Source of the DNA: Cyclospora cayetanensis
Lineage: Eukaryota > Apicomplexa > Conoidasida > Eucoccidiorida > Eimeriidae
Direction: 5' to 3'
DNA length: 10,181 nucleotides
Assembly (NCBI RefSeq): GCF_002999335.1
Contig: NW_020312355.1
Location: 1 to 10,181, forward strand
The notes beneath the pieces were generated by a model. The model saw nothing but the letters and a program-made list of their open reading frames with translations. It did not search any database and had not been told where the DNA came from. Position numbers and translations under genes: made by a program. Positions 1 to 7,509 of this stretch are shown piece by piece (positions within the stretch are counted from its first letter, which is position 1; every line of letters begins with the position of its first letter).

Positions 1-1
1 G

Positions 2-139
2 CAAGGCCAAAGCAAGCAAATACCACTTCAAGGCAAACTGCGTCTAAGCCAGCAAAATTGTGACCTCAATCTTGGATCCATCTACCACGACATAGTCCTA
101 GGTATGCCGTGCGTCAGCCCATGGAGCATGCGCATTTGA
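2..139 (+). pseudogene. Retroelement protease, C-terminal fragment
   Basis: The frame starting at base 2 reads 45 codons to a TGA at 137-139. Codons from about 83 give YHDIVLGMPCVSPWSMRI, the hallmark end of gypsy aspartic proteases, whose family pattern is a hydrophobic run, D-x-I-L-G-M, then W/C-L, and about seven residues later an I-D-W. Here the I is followed by a TGA whose next frame reads D, so a single-base shift explains the stop. The active-site D-S/T-G of the protease would lie 5' of the window and cannot be checked. This fragment fixes the orientation and phase of the relic. Confidence 0.65.
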
Positions 140-259
140 TCAGTGCTGCGTGCTGTGGAGGTCAGTGAGGGCGAAGGAGCTAGGACAACGCAACTTGCAG
201 CCTCATGAACAACGATAATCTTGTTAATGATGAGTGGGTCGGATACGGTGCCTCATCAG

Positions 260-315
260 GATGACGCAGAATCTTCATGGCACTGCGGACCGCCCCATGA
301 AGACTCTGCGTCATC
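260..315. repeat. Long inverted repeat / hairpin (21-bp arms)
   Basis: Bases 260-280 and 295-315 are reverse complements at 20 of 21 positions, separated by a 14-base loop (281-294). The single mismatch pairs A with C. The hairpin lies between the protease and reverse transcriptase remnants of the decayed retroelement, where gypsy elements have no conserved hairpin, so it is probably a later local event or insertion. RNA from either strand would fold into a strong stem-loop. No tandem copies or similar arms were noticed elsewhere in the window. Confidence 0.85.
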
Positions 316-543
316 GAGGCTCTGAGCATGTATCCTGTCTTAGTGGCTCTGCATTCGGTTCAACATTAAGGGATTTCTTCAAGCATCTAGCAGAGAAGCA
401 TCAGAAATGTGTTACACAATATCAAGAAGGATCGAGCCTCCAGAGAGGGGGCCACTTGCTAGTCATGCTAGTCATCCAGCGCGACGTGTTGAGCTAATCT
501 CTGTGTCCGTCTCAAGCGATGTCTGCGGTATCGGAAGCTCTTG

Positions 544-660
544 CAGTATGAATTGAAAATTGAGCAGCAGCTGGATAATTTGTTGTAAAAAGGAGGAGTG
601 CAGAATTTGACCAGCGCCTTTGAACATTACCCGATATTCGTGCCAGAATATAATGTAAGG
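544..660 (+). pseudogene. Reverse transcriptase N-terminal fragment
   Basis: The frame from 544 reads 39 codons containing ELKIEQQLDNLL, a TAA, KGGVQ, then TSAFEHYPIFVP. Gypsy reverse transcriptases begin with a conserved block of the form ELK-x3-QLD-x-LL-x-KG-x4-TS-x-F/Y-x5-FV, just upstream of the R-M-C-I-D-Y block. The match covers the whole helix and the following loop, with a stop replacing the residue before K-G. Downstream the frame closes at TGA 661-663, and neither the first palm motif nor the Y-x-D-D catalytic box can be found before RNase H begins near 946. The spacing from the protease end, about 400 bp, is as expected for an intact element. Confidence 0.65.
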
Positions 661-945
661 TGACGCATGTCTGAAAGCAAGCACGCGTGTTTACCTCAGC
701 ATGCCACATCTCTAGGAGTCCGTGTTTTGACTGCAGGGAATAAGGTTGATTTGGCAAACTTCGAAGCAAGAAGGGGTGGTCTGTCTTCTTTGTACTCATA
801 GAGATATTGGAACGTTCTTGTGCGTGCACCTTATTACTGATATTTCATTTCCGAAGCTGTTTGGATTGCTGTTCCTTCGATTGATTTCCTCGTAGAAGTA
901 CATTCTTTGACCAAAGCATAGAAGTGGCTTCTTTACTCTCAACAG

Positions 946-1262
946 ACTATGGCTTTCGTAAAACGCCAAAATATTGCCTGTTACTCACATCACTCGACAA
1001 AAGCCTTACAACGGTCCACGGCGGGGAAAGGAACTCAATGAGGGGAATGAGGCGTGAGATAAAAACGACGGCACTATGTGCGTGGGCGTCATTTGGCTGT
1101 CCAGATCGACCACACGCCCTAATTGTATCTTTCGAAATCTTCCAGAGCTTTGCTAGCCATAGCATGGTTTATTGGCTCGACCGCCTTCTGCAGTACATCT
1201 TTAAAGCAAAACATGCGAAAGGCACCACCGATGCGTTCGCCGACGCGCTCTCCCGACGCCCC
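946..1262 (+). pseudogene. RNase H and connection domain remnant of gypsy pol
   Basis: Two frames together cover the end of pol RNase H. The frame with codons at 946 gives CYSHHSTKALQRSTAGKG, equivalent to the family's Y-x-S-x-K-L-x-x-A-x-x-x-Y-x-x-x-E stretch. At 1066-1113 it gives RRHYVRGRHLAVQIDH, equivalent to W-R-H-Y-L-x-G-x-x-F-x-V-x-T-D-H, with the Asp before His kept. It then hits TAA at 1120. The frame at 1170-1262 continues with YWLDRLLQYIFKAKHAKG and then TTDAFADALSRRP, a textbook match to the R-W-L-x-x-L-x-x-Y-x-F-x-x-x-x-x-G-x-x-N-x-x-A-D-A-L-S-R signature. This last block is the clearest single piece of evidence for the element. Stops at about 1042, 1051, 1060 and 1120 and the frame change make it non-functional. 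Confidence 0.85.
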
Positions 1263-1364
1263 AGCATTTTACCATTGGGCAGTGCAAGTAATGTTCTTTG
1301 AGACTATTTGCGGCTTCTATTGAAATTATCTTGACACCCATGCATCCAGAACTCTTGGCAGTAC

Positions 1365-1692
1365 CCTGAATGGCAGAGGGTGATGCACTGTCACATTGAG
1401 GATGGCGTACTCTGGTTTAAAGCAACACGAGGACTCCCTCGCCTGTACATCCCGACTTCCATCTGCAATGCGGTCTTTGCACAAGGCATATGACCATCGT
1501 CTTTAAGAGCACGGTAAGACTCACACCACAATGGAAAACTCTGGGCTCTTCTGCTGGCCTGGGATGCGTCCCGTGCCAGACGAGTATGCGCTGCCATACT
1601 CAGGATGTCAGCAGCTGAAGCCGCACAATTCTCCTAAGCCCGGTCTTTACAAGGCCGCCAGGTTTCTGAAAGGGTTTGAAGCAATCTGGCGA
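1365..1692 (+). pseudogene. Integrase N-terminal (zinc-binding) region remnant
   Basis: The frame at 1365-1490 reads HIEDGVLWFKATRGLPRLYI followed by P-T-S, the usual opening of gypsy integrase (D-G-x-L-Y-x...R-L-x-V-P). A frame change near 1486 then gives AYDHRL, a TAA, EHGKTHTTM, and from about 1549 FCWPGMRPVPDEYALPYSGC followed by QQLKPHNSPKPGLY. In intact elements this region is H-D-x-x-x-A-G-H-x-G...F-W-W-P-G-M...V-x-x-C-x-x-C-Q-x-x-K-x...P-x-G-L-L. The Trp-Pro-Gly-Met block and the second zinc Cys are present; the first Cys of the C-x2-C pair is Tyr here. It ends at TGA 1693-1695. Confidence 0.85.
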
Positions 1693-2140
1693 TGATCGTT
1701 GCTGTTGGACTGCCGAAGGCCAGGGGTTACGATGGCGTCCACTTCGCTGTCATCAAACTCAGCAGATTTGCTTATTTCCTTCCTTGATACACCTCTGTCA
1801 GGGCTTATTTCCTTAAATTTATAGAGAGCTTCTAACAGTCATATTGCTTGTAAGGAGCAGAAGCCCGTTTGGGCGTTCTGCAGTGTCCTCTATACCCTCC
1901 CTCAAATTGCCCACAGGATAACCGCTACGAACCATTCTCAGCAAATGGGCAGAGTGTGCCGACCGCCCTTTGGTGCAGTGCTCGAGACTGAGTGATCACA
2001 TAAAAATCCAATCCAGTGACTCAATTTTCTTTTTTAAGCTGCTTCGATTTGTAATCTAGCAGCACACTCACTTGCCTGTTGCTCTCTTGCCTTCCCGGTC
2101 TACACGGAGGAGCGTCTCTGTGTTCCAGACCTGAATCTAT
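1692..2140 (+). pseudogene. Integrase catalytic core and downstream remnant
   Basis: The frame at 1692-1784 reads VGLPKARGYDGVHFAVIKLS then RFAYFLP, which matches the integrase core block x-D-F-x-x-G-L-P-x-x-x-G-x-D-x-I-x-V-x-V-D-R-L-S-K-x-x-H-F-I-P. The first catalytic Asp and the VDR Asp are both lost. After TGA 1785 a frame change leads to 1861-1992, with WAFCSVLYTLPQIAHRITAT then NHSQQMGR, matching F-W-x-x-L-x-x-L-L-G-x-x-x-x-x-S-T-A-x-H-P-Q-T-D-G-Q-x-E-R; the catalytic Glu is not preserved. The same frame, with stops at 1993, 2017 and 2035, continues at 2038-2136 with AASICNLAAHSLACCSLAFP and V-Y...V-P-D-L. This corresponds to the A-E-F-A-Y-N-x-x-x-H-x-S-T-x-x-S-P-F-x-x-x-Y-G...L-x-x-D-L block. 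The catalytic triad is degraded, so the integrase is dead. Confidence 0.8.
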
Positions 2141-2449
2141 GGATCCACATTCGGCAGCTACTTTCAGAAGAAGAGTGTTCCTAAGAATAACTGGATGTTT
2201 CACACTTAATACACACTCGAAACTCTAGATAACCGGCCACGGAATAATGGTATGCGGCGGTCAGCTCTGTGATTCCTTTTAGCTTTGTTTTCCAGTAAGC
2301 ATATATGATTCGGGCAAGTTCAACGGCTTCATAAGGTGCATCGATAATTCGAGAGACGAAGCAGTGTGCGCTTAGGTGAATGGGGCCATCTGCTGTACAC
2401 TTGCATTTCCAAGTTCTTTCTTGTTCTATCGACTCCCTGAAAGCTGAAA

Positions 2450-2653
2450 GTGTCCCAGAAACATAGCTACCGGTTTCCTAGAGAAGCTTTAAAGCTCTTT
2501 GTACTAATTGCTGACTTATCCGAGCAAGCAAGTGACGTGTATGGAGGTGAAGAGTCCCCAGGAAGCCGAATAGGTTATGTATTGTTAGTCTATCGAACAT
2601 CAAATGAGCACTTCTACGTAAACGTGCTAAAAAGTCCCAGCCTTACTTGCTGA
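2450..2653 (+). pseudogene. Probable GPY/F-like C-terminal tail of integrase
   Basis: This frame starts with ATG and runs 67 codons. Its middle reads LKLFVLIADLSEQ and its end reads SRIGYVLLVYRTSNEHFYVN followed by VLKSPSLT. Chromovirus integrases end with G-D-x-V-x-L-x-x-x-x-L, then G-P-Y/F-x-V-x-x-x-I-G-x-V-A-Y-x-L-x-L-P...H-x-V-F-H-V-S-x-L-K-P. The R-I-G-x-V-x-x-x-Y-R and H-F-x-V-x-V-L-K blocks fit, and the distance from the preceding integrase block, about 310 bp, suits the family. The match is weaker than for the upstream domains. The same string also loosely resembles a Ty1/copia RNase H, but position and order favour GPY/F. It ends at TGA 2651-2653. Confidence 0.4.
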
Positions 2654-2655
2654 CA

Positions 2656-4355
2656 GGGGATCATCTGTGAGCTGCTTTGCTTGAAAGGTAATTTTCGGTT
2701 GTGTTTGGTTTACATTTCTAATTCCCATGGACGATATAGTTTTAACGTTCTTTGGTAATCTTATTTATTCAGCGCACACTCTGCCTAGAGTAGCCGCCTT
2801 CACCCCTGTGTACCCCTTTAACAGTCGGTTGGTAATTATCAGGATTTTGTCTACCCTCAGATTTTTGAGCAGGTACTCTCAGGGATGCTGTTCGCACATT
2901 CTTTCTTTTGGCTCATTTTGAATCGTACAAATCGACTGTGCTGCATCCACAGGCTCTACTTGCATGCAGACAATGCTCTATGAAGCGCGAACGTACTGCT
3001 GCGCTATTGAGCAAAGGAAAACAAAATACTTTTTTTGTTGTGTGGGAGCAGCAGTCTCCCACATTTAAGCGCTTCAGCGACAGCAAGCCACGTGCGCCTC
3101 AGCAGCCGTATCCTCACTTTTTGTTGGCTAGTTTGTGTGCCTCTCTTCTCTTTAGTTCACTTCACCTTCTACTCTTTGGTGCACATACTTGTTTGCGTCG
3201 CTTGCAGTATTTTTGCGTTCGCACCTGCCTCGAAGGTAGCGGTAGCGCGGGGGCTCTTCCGTCTCCCTTCATGCACCTGGTCTCGCTGAAGAAGTAAGTG
3301 ACACAAAAGCATGTATTCTAATATGGGAGGAGGATTATGTAGCGGGCGAAACTACACTGAACCACTTTCTACTACATCTGGCACATCTAACTAAGGATGA
3401 GTAAGGAATTGAGTACTTGGTTTGTCTATTCCCGTACGTAACACATTGCAGAGTGATGTCAGCTCAGTAAAAGAGACGTAGTGTTGTTCCCTGATGCAGT
3501 AGATGCTGTATGCGACTGTCGGTGGATGGTTGGAATGCTTAAAGGCAGTGCAGGTGCGCCCACTTTGGCTCTTCCTCGGTTCTCCTGTAAGGAACTTTAA
3601 GGGTCTTGGGCAGGGGAAGGACAGAGTTATCTTGACCAGCAGTAAAGCAATGTATATCGTTCTTGTATTGACTCTCGAGTACAGTGTATTCCTAAGGAGA
3701 CTTCCAGTGGAGCGCCATAGCTGTAAATTTGGCTGATGCCCTTCCCTCAATTCAGAATCAGAGAGGCGACCGACACTCCACTACAGCAATTTACCTGTGC
3801 ATAATCAATATCGTTCAGATATTTAAAAAGCACATTTGACGTTTTGTGAGTGTGTTGTGCGATCTCTGCACAAAGAGTACCACATTAGAAATGCTCAGCG
3901 CTACTGGGCAACCGGATGTAGATGTAGCATATCCTTTTCCAAAATGTATGCTAGCAGGCTAGCTATATTCTGGAAGATGCTTCTATATATGTCATAGAGA
4001 TTCGGAAATATTTTAAAATAGCGCCGTCTGTGGTTAGCAGTGATGCAGCATTGTCCGGGCTGCATGTGCGTTTTGCAACAAGGCCCTGGGGCTGCCCCAC
4101 GCTACAGATCACCTGAAGAAGCTCTCCAGTTGAGAATCATGTTGAGCTGAATTTTACATTTCTCTTTAACCGAAAGGGGATAATGAGCGGATTTCAGCAA
4201 TAATGAGGGAAGGTACCAGGAGGGGCGGAGACTAGGGAGGGGCAGCTGTTCCGGGCTTGGAGGAGAACACTTTCCATGTCGATTGCATTCCCTGCAGTGG
4301 GGTGTGCCATTGGTAATGTAATTTTTGTGCATCCTAGTCAACCCAGTGGTATGTT
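2656..4355. other. Gene-poor stretch without recognisable genes
   Basis: No protein family is recognised on either strand. Open frames here are short, and several have no ATG; the one beginning at 2908 on the plus strand starts at a TTG. A strong splice-donor-like sequence (GAA|GTAAGTG) occurs at 3294 on the plus strand and an acceptor-like tract ends at 3755. The exons they would join are short and low in recognisable content, so no gene is called. A minus-strand ATG frame at 4102-4341 (79 codons) is also unrecognised. No retroelement chromodomain or LTR could be identified after the relic. Confidence 0.5.
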
Positions 4356-4356
4356 G

Positions 4357-4680
4357 TTATCCTATGGCTTGACAAACTCTTTCTTGAACATCTGAAATGA
4401 AGCGAACGTCGAGTGCTTGCTTAGGAGGGCACTGTGTCTGGTATTCTGCCGCATTGCCATCACCCAAGCACCCGTAGTAATTCTTCGCAAAAAAATTCAT
4501 GGCGAACTCCCCAGATCCTCGAATTATAGGCCAAACGAAACAAAGCGTCTTCGCTAGTTTTATTTGGGACCGCTTTGGGGACTCCATGCTGGGGCCAATG
4601 GCGCTTACCGGCGTCTGGAATATGTCACTAAGGCCAGAGGATGGGGTCACACTCATGTGCGTTTCCGTAAAAGTGCACAT
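4357..4680 (-). CDS. Hypothetical ORF, 107 codons, unrecognised
   Basis: An ATG-initiated minus-strand frame runs 107 codons to a stop at 4357. There is no signal peptide, membrane segment or family motif that I recognise. The C-terminal half is fairly balanced in composition, with GEFAMNFFAKNYYGCLGDGN near residue 57 and four spaced Cys in the last 60 residues (Cys73, Cys84 and Cys104 among them), so it could be a real exon. The opposite strand is also open from ATG 4499 to 4744, which weakens the case for either. An acceptor-like tract ending TTTCAG lies inside the frame near 4393, so splicing could also cut it. No neighbour supports a function. Confidence 0.2.
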   Translation of the reverse strand: MCTFTETHMSVTPSSGLSDIFQTPVSAIGPSMESPKRSQIKLAKTLCFVWPIIRGSGEFAMNFFAKNYYGCLGDGNAAEYQTQCPPKQALDVRFISDVQERVCQAIG

Positions 4681-4755
4681 ACCCTTGGCTGATTTGCTGT
4701 TGCTCTTCTTTTACTATTTTCGCGACTGTTCTAATCCAACCTAGAACCCATATCA

Positions 4756-4914
4756 ATGTTTTGGTCACTCCTGCTCCTCTCCTTCCTTTCTCCAGTGGCT
4801 CAGTTACTCAAGGCGCGCTCTGCTGGCCTATGTAAGCCGTTGCTAAGCGCATGCATAGGCTACAAAAGTGGTAGACGTGTACATCGCTACACGCTACTTC
4901 TGTCTATCATGTAA
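4756..4914 (+). CDS. Short ORF with signal-peptide-like start, uncertain
   Basis: The frame from ATG 4756 has 52 codons. It begins MFWSLLLLSFLSPVAQ, a compact hydrophobic run that looks like a secretory signal peptide with a possible cleavage after V-A, and continues KARSAGLCKPLLSACIGYKS to TAA 4912-4914. A donor-like GTAAGC occurs at 4831, inside the ORF, so it might be a first exon joined to the open frame downstream. However, the obvious join to the frame at 4936-5200 is out of phase or creates a stop. The same bases form a pyrimidine-rich tract ending CTCCAG at 4795, which could equally be the 3' end of an intron. Signal peptides and pyrimidine tracts look alike at the DNA level, so this is a weak call. 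Confidence 0.18.
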   Translation: MFWSLLLLSFLSPVAQLLKARSAGLCKPLLSACIGYKSGRRVHRYTLLLSIM

Positions 4915-4935
4915 CGAGTTACTTTGTTACTTCAG

Positions 4936-5200
4936 GCAGCTGACACTTTTGCATGTAGGAGGTGCGGATGGTGCGAGCTTGGAAGTTGTATTTGGGAAAG
5001 GGGAACCAGTGGAGAGCTCCAGTAGCGAAACTACCGCAAGGCTGTACACAGGGGGCATGCATAACATTTTTAAGCAGCTAGGATCTTTTTGTATGGACGT
5101 GAGCATGTGTATCTGCGAGATGAACGCGGGGGGACTTCCAATTGGAGTGTATGTAATATGGGCCTCGCTTATGGGCAAGGGTTACCAGCTGAAGGTATAA
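4936..5200 (+). other. Open frame, possible internal exon, unrecognised
   Basis: The frame is open from 4868, where only a GTG could start it, to the stop at 5198-5200. It is preceded by acceptor-like sequences at 4935 (TTACTTCAG) and 4958 (TTGCATGTAG) and ends at a donor-like AAG|GTATAA near 5195, the pattern of an internal coding exon. The translation includes LEVVFGKGEPVESSSSETTA and CMDVSMCICEMNAGGLPIGV, with no recognised family. Its first ATG is well inside the frame (about 5057). The minus strand is also open across most of this interval, so the openness may come from base composition. No partner exon in a matching phase was found. Confidence 0.2.
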
Positions 5201-6239
5201 TGCTGCCGCAACGCATTACGCATGTTATTCACGTTCGTTGAACTGCGTGTCGGGGGTGTAGGAAGAAAACCAGGGGAAAGCAAAGCTGTTGCGGGACTGC
5301 AGTAACTGCAGATGTTAATACTGCTCCTTGACTTGTTACATATTGAGGAGTGTGGTACTATGCTCATGAGGTTGAGATTCTGCGTCTGATGTAGAGGGAA
5401 CGGCTGTTTCTGATTAGCTGAAATTTTTGGCTGCTGCCAGGTTTTAGTTCTCCGAGTCAGGACTGCGATGACGTCTAGACCTGGAGTTCTCTTCTAAAGG
5501 AAGAACACACTGTCGCTTATCATTTCCCACGCCCCAGGTAGCAGGGCAGCCTTAAATTTATGCATGAGCGCGAGAAACGTACAAATTTGGCGGTAGGTGA
5601 AGTGGGTAATTGATTCCTTTAGCCACCTACTTCAGAGCGTGTGATCGTAGTCATGACTCAGGCGTGCATTTCACGCGAAAACTCGAAAGTTCAAGCCAAG
5701 GGCACTGCGGGGCGCCATCAACGAGCGAGGCTGCTTGCTTTCTACAGGTGCAGCTCAGAGTATGCATCGAACCTAAATAGTGCGTTTGAGTTGTATACTA
5801 ATTACACAGCAAGTACATGCAGCGTTCATACGTATATTACTTTTCCTACTCATGTGTAAAGTACGTACTACAGGTCCTGCGTAAGGGCATGTCTATCCCC
5901 TAACCCTATCCCTTCTAGCCAAGCCGGAAAAGTGGGGCGAATCAGCCCAATAGTACAAAATACCTGGTCTCTTTAGGTTATGTCAGTTGAGTGTGGCTTT
6001 GTTCTTGTACTCAAATTAAAGGAATACAGAAGGAAACCCTTTCGATCTGAAAAAACATTAAACAATCCCTTCCTTCGCCTTTTCTAAAAATGAAAGTAGA
6101 GCAACTGTAACGAACTACGGACCTTCCTATGCCAATGCGCGCATCCAATAGATCCTTGTTTTCTCCTCTCCATCTTTCTACATCCTGTAAGGCCCTTATA
6201 TATCCATATACTCGTCGCTGTCCCTTATACTTTCCATAC
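5201..6239. other. Region without recognisable genes; probable 3' UTR at its right end
   Basis: No recognised coding frame, RNA gene or repeat was found. The last few hundred bases before 6240 lie immediately downstream of the minus-strand secreted-protein gene, so they probably contain its 3' untranslated region and the polyadenylation site. No clear AATAAA on the minus strand was seen. A frame at 5641-5859 opens with a GTG and has no family features. Confidence 0.5.
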
Positions 6240-7509
6240 TTATTTTGGTGGTGGTGTAGGGGACGGCCGAACGGGTAAAGCTCGGTTGATGTTGCCGATA
6301 ATCGAGTGTTTGGCCGATAGCAGGAGAGTAAATAATTGGTCTACACTGCCACGTACGGTGGAAGCTTGATCGAGTAGCCCTTTCAACGATAATTTTTTCC
6401 CCAAAGACTCAAACATCACTGTTTCGGCGAATTGAGAAGGAGGCGCTACTTGAACTATTTGGTTCAGCAGAGCAACAACGCCATTCAGCGCATCCATAAC
6501 CTTCACCAGGCTCTTCATGGCTGCATACTGTAACAGACAAGCAGGCAGTGAGGTCGGACAAGCAGAAATGTCTGTAACCAGCTACATGCACAGATAGGCG
6601 ATTATACATACGTGAACAAGTAAATATTATCATTTAGAGCATGGTGAGGGAGCAATTTCATGCCAAGAAAAGTCTCTCGGCTGGCAACAGAAGAGCTTCA
6701 ACACAAATGATCACTGAGTAGACCACGTACAAACAGAAAGGACGTGCAACAAAGGCACAAAAAAAGGGGAGGAAGCTAAAATTTTTACGCAGGTACGCGA
6801 CAGCACGTCTAGGTTTTACGCATATGCAAATGCTATACATCTATTCAGGAATCAGGTCAAAAAAGCTTCAAGAATGCCAAGACGCATTGTTGCATATCTC
6901 TGATATATTCTATACCCTAGGTCAATATGATCTCACACTTTGTTTTGAAGCCAAATTCATGTTGGATCTTATGTATCTTGATTGTTCTTGTGGACTTGCT
7001 AGGAGGTTTTCGTGTTTTTGGTGTTCGTCTTCCACTTCCTTTTCCTTCTTTTTATCCTCTGATTCATCATCTGCCTTCCCCTTCTCGTCCTTATCTGTCG
7101 CTTTCTTCGACTCTTGAGACTCCTCGGACTTGCTACCCTCCCCATGGCCTTCATGGTCCTTTGGACTGCTCGCTGCCTCATCTTCTTTCGTCTGGCTGTC
7201 TTTGCCTTTGTCCTTGTTCTCCTCATCACTGTCTTCATCGCCTGAAGATTCTACGAAGGACGACTCCGCGGCATCATCAAAAGCTTGCAGCGAGCTTGCA
7301 TCTCCCAAGCTCTCTGTTTCATAGGAAGGCAAAGCAATAGATGACAAAGGATCGTTTATATTTGCTTCCTGTGTCCCCATGACCAGAGAGGCTCTTCCAT
7401 CAGCCAGTGTCCTCCTCCCTACAAAAACCCCAGCAGCTATTCCATTGTTTATTAGCAGTGATGCTGCGTAAAGAGGCAGAACATGAGCTAGCCGTGTAGT
7501 CTTCTGCAT
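6240..7509 (-). CDS. Secreted acidic lineage-specific protein (two exons)
   Basis: Exon 1 is 7509-6937 (191 codons) and exon 2 is 6527-6240 (95 codons plus TAA), joined in phase 0 across a GT-AG intron to give 286 residues. ATG 7509 is the only in-frame ATG; the frame extends upstream only to a GTG, and a TAG lies just beyond. Residues 1-26 form a signal peptide (basic start, hydrophobic core, A-A end). RTLAD follows at 33-37. Residues about 84-166 are a low-complexity Glu/Lys/Asp/Ser region, probably disordered. Residues 192-273 look amphipathic and helical (MKSLVKVMDALNGVVALLNQ), and the tail is Pro-rich (PTPPPK). There is no membrane anchor after the signal peptide, so the product is probably released into the secretory pathway, perhaps dense granules or beyond. 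The layout recalls coccidian multigene secreted families, such as the Toxoplasma family A-E proteins, but I assign this by style only. Function is unknown. Confidence 0.7.
6528..6936 (-). other. Intron of the secreted-protein gene
   Basis: The minus-strand donor reads AGT|GTGAGA at 6937/6936 and the acceptor reads TTGTCTGTTACAG|TAT at 6528/6527, after about 30 bases rich in C and T. The length is 409 bp. Exon 1 would otherwise terminate four codons after the donor, and the exon 2 frame continues in phase without a stop, so splicing is well supported by phase and signals. A minus-strand frame inside the intron (6658-6840) has no protein-like character. Confidence 0.7.

Larger units (their letters stand above)
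1..2655 (+). mobile_element. Decayed Ty3/gypsy (chromovirus-like) retrotransposon relic
   Basis: Translating the plus strand piecewise gives short stretches that match the pol polyprotein of Ty3/gypsy LTR retrotransposons, in the correct order: protease end, reverse transcriptase start, RNase H, integrase HHCC region, integrase core, integrase C-terminal part and a GPY/F-like tail. Each stretch is readable for 30-90 codons, then a stop or frameshift moves the reading to another frame, so no functional protein can be made. The copy continues beyond the left edge of the window, where gag and the 5' LTR would lie. I could not identify a 3' LTR, polypurine tract or chromodomain after 2655, so the right end is approximate. 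Identification is by motif order and spacing read by eye, and the order of five or more domains makes coincidence unlikely. Chromovirus-like elements are known from Eimeria. The copy is old and inactive. Confidence 0.85.

Noticed and set aside
2450..2653. Ty1/copia-type RNase H
   Set aside because: The string S-R-I-G-Y-V-L-L and the later K-S-P-S-L-T loosely resemble it, but no other copia domain is present and the T-E-A-E block does not follow. A gypsy integrase tail fits the position better.
2352..2967. AGAGACG (2352) and TGCATGC (2961), resembling Toxoplasma promoter elements
   Set aside because: These are short motifs expected by chance in 10 kb, and no supported gene start lies just downstream. 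Another AGAGACG at 3472 is equally isolated.
2980..3293. Plus-strand exon ending at the strong donor GTAAGTG (3294)
   Set aside because: The donor is good, but the upstream frame is low-complexity with no family features, and the best acceptor (3755) leads to a stop after about 16 codons. Not enough to call a gene.
3408..3422. I-E-Y-L-V as the start of a chromodomain
   Set aside because: Five residues only. The next residues do not give K-W-K-G-Y and the flanking frame is full of stops.
3950..3964. Repeat of GCTAGC around AG
   Set aside because: The arm is a 6-base self-palindrome occurring twice; too short to be meaningful.
5898..5912. Telomere-like CCCTAACCCTATCCC
   Set aside because: Only about two imperfect units and not in an array; coccidian telomere repeats (CCCTAAA type) would be longer and regular. 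Likely chance.
6999..7340. Long frames overlapping exon 1 on both strands
   Set aside because: They are shadows of the biased Glu/Lys/Asp/Ser codons: the plus-strand frames are Ser/Leu/Pro/Phe-rich and the other minus frame is Arg/Lys/Thr-rich, with no independent signals.
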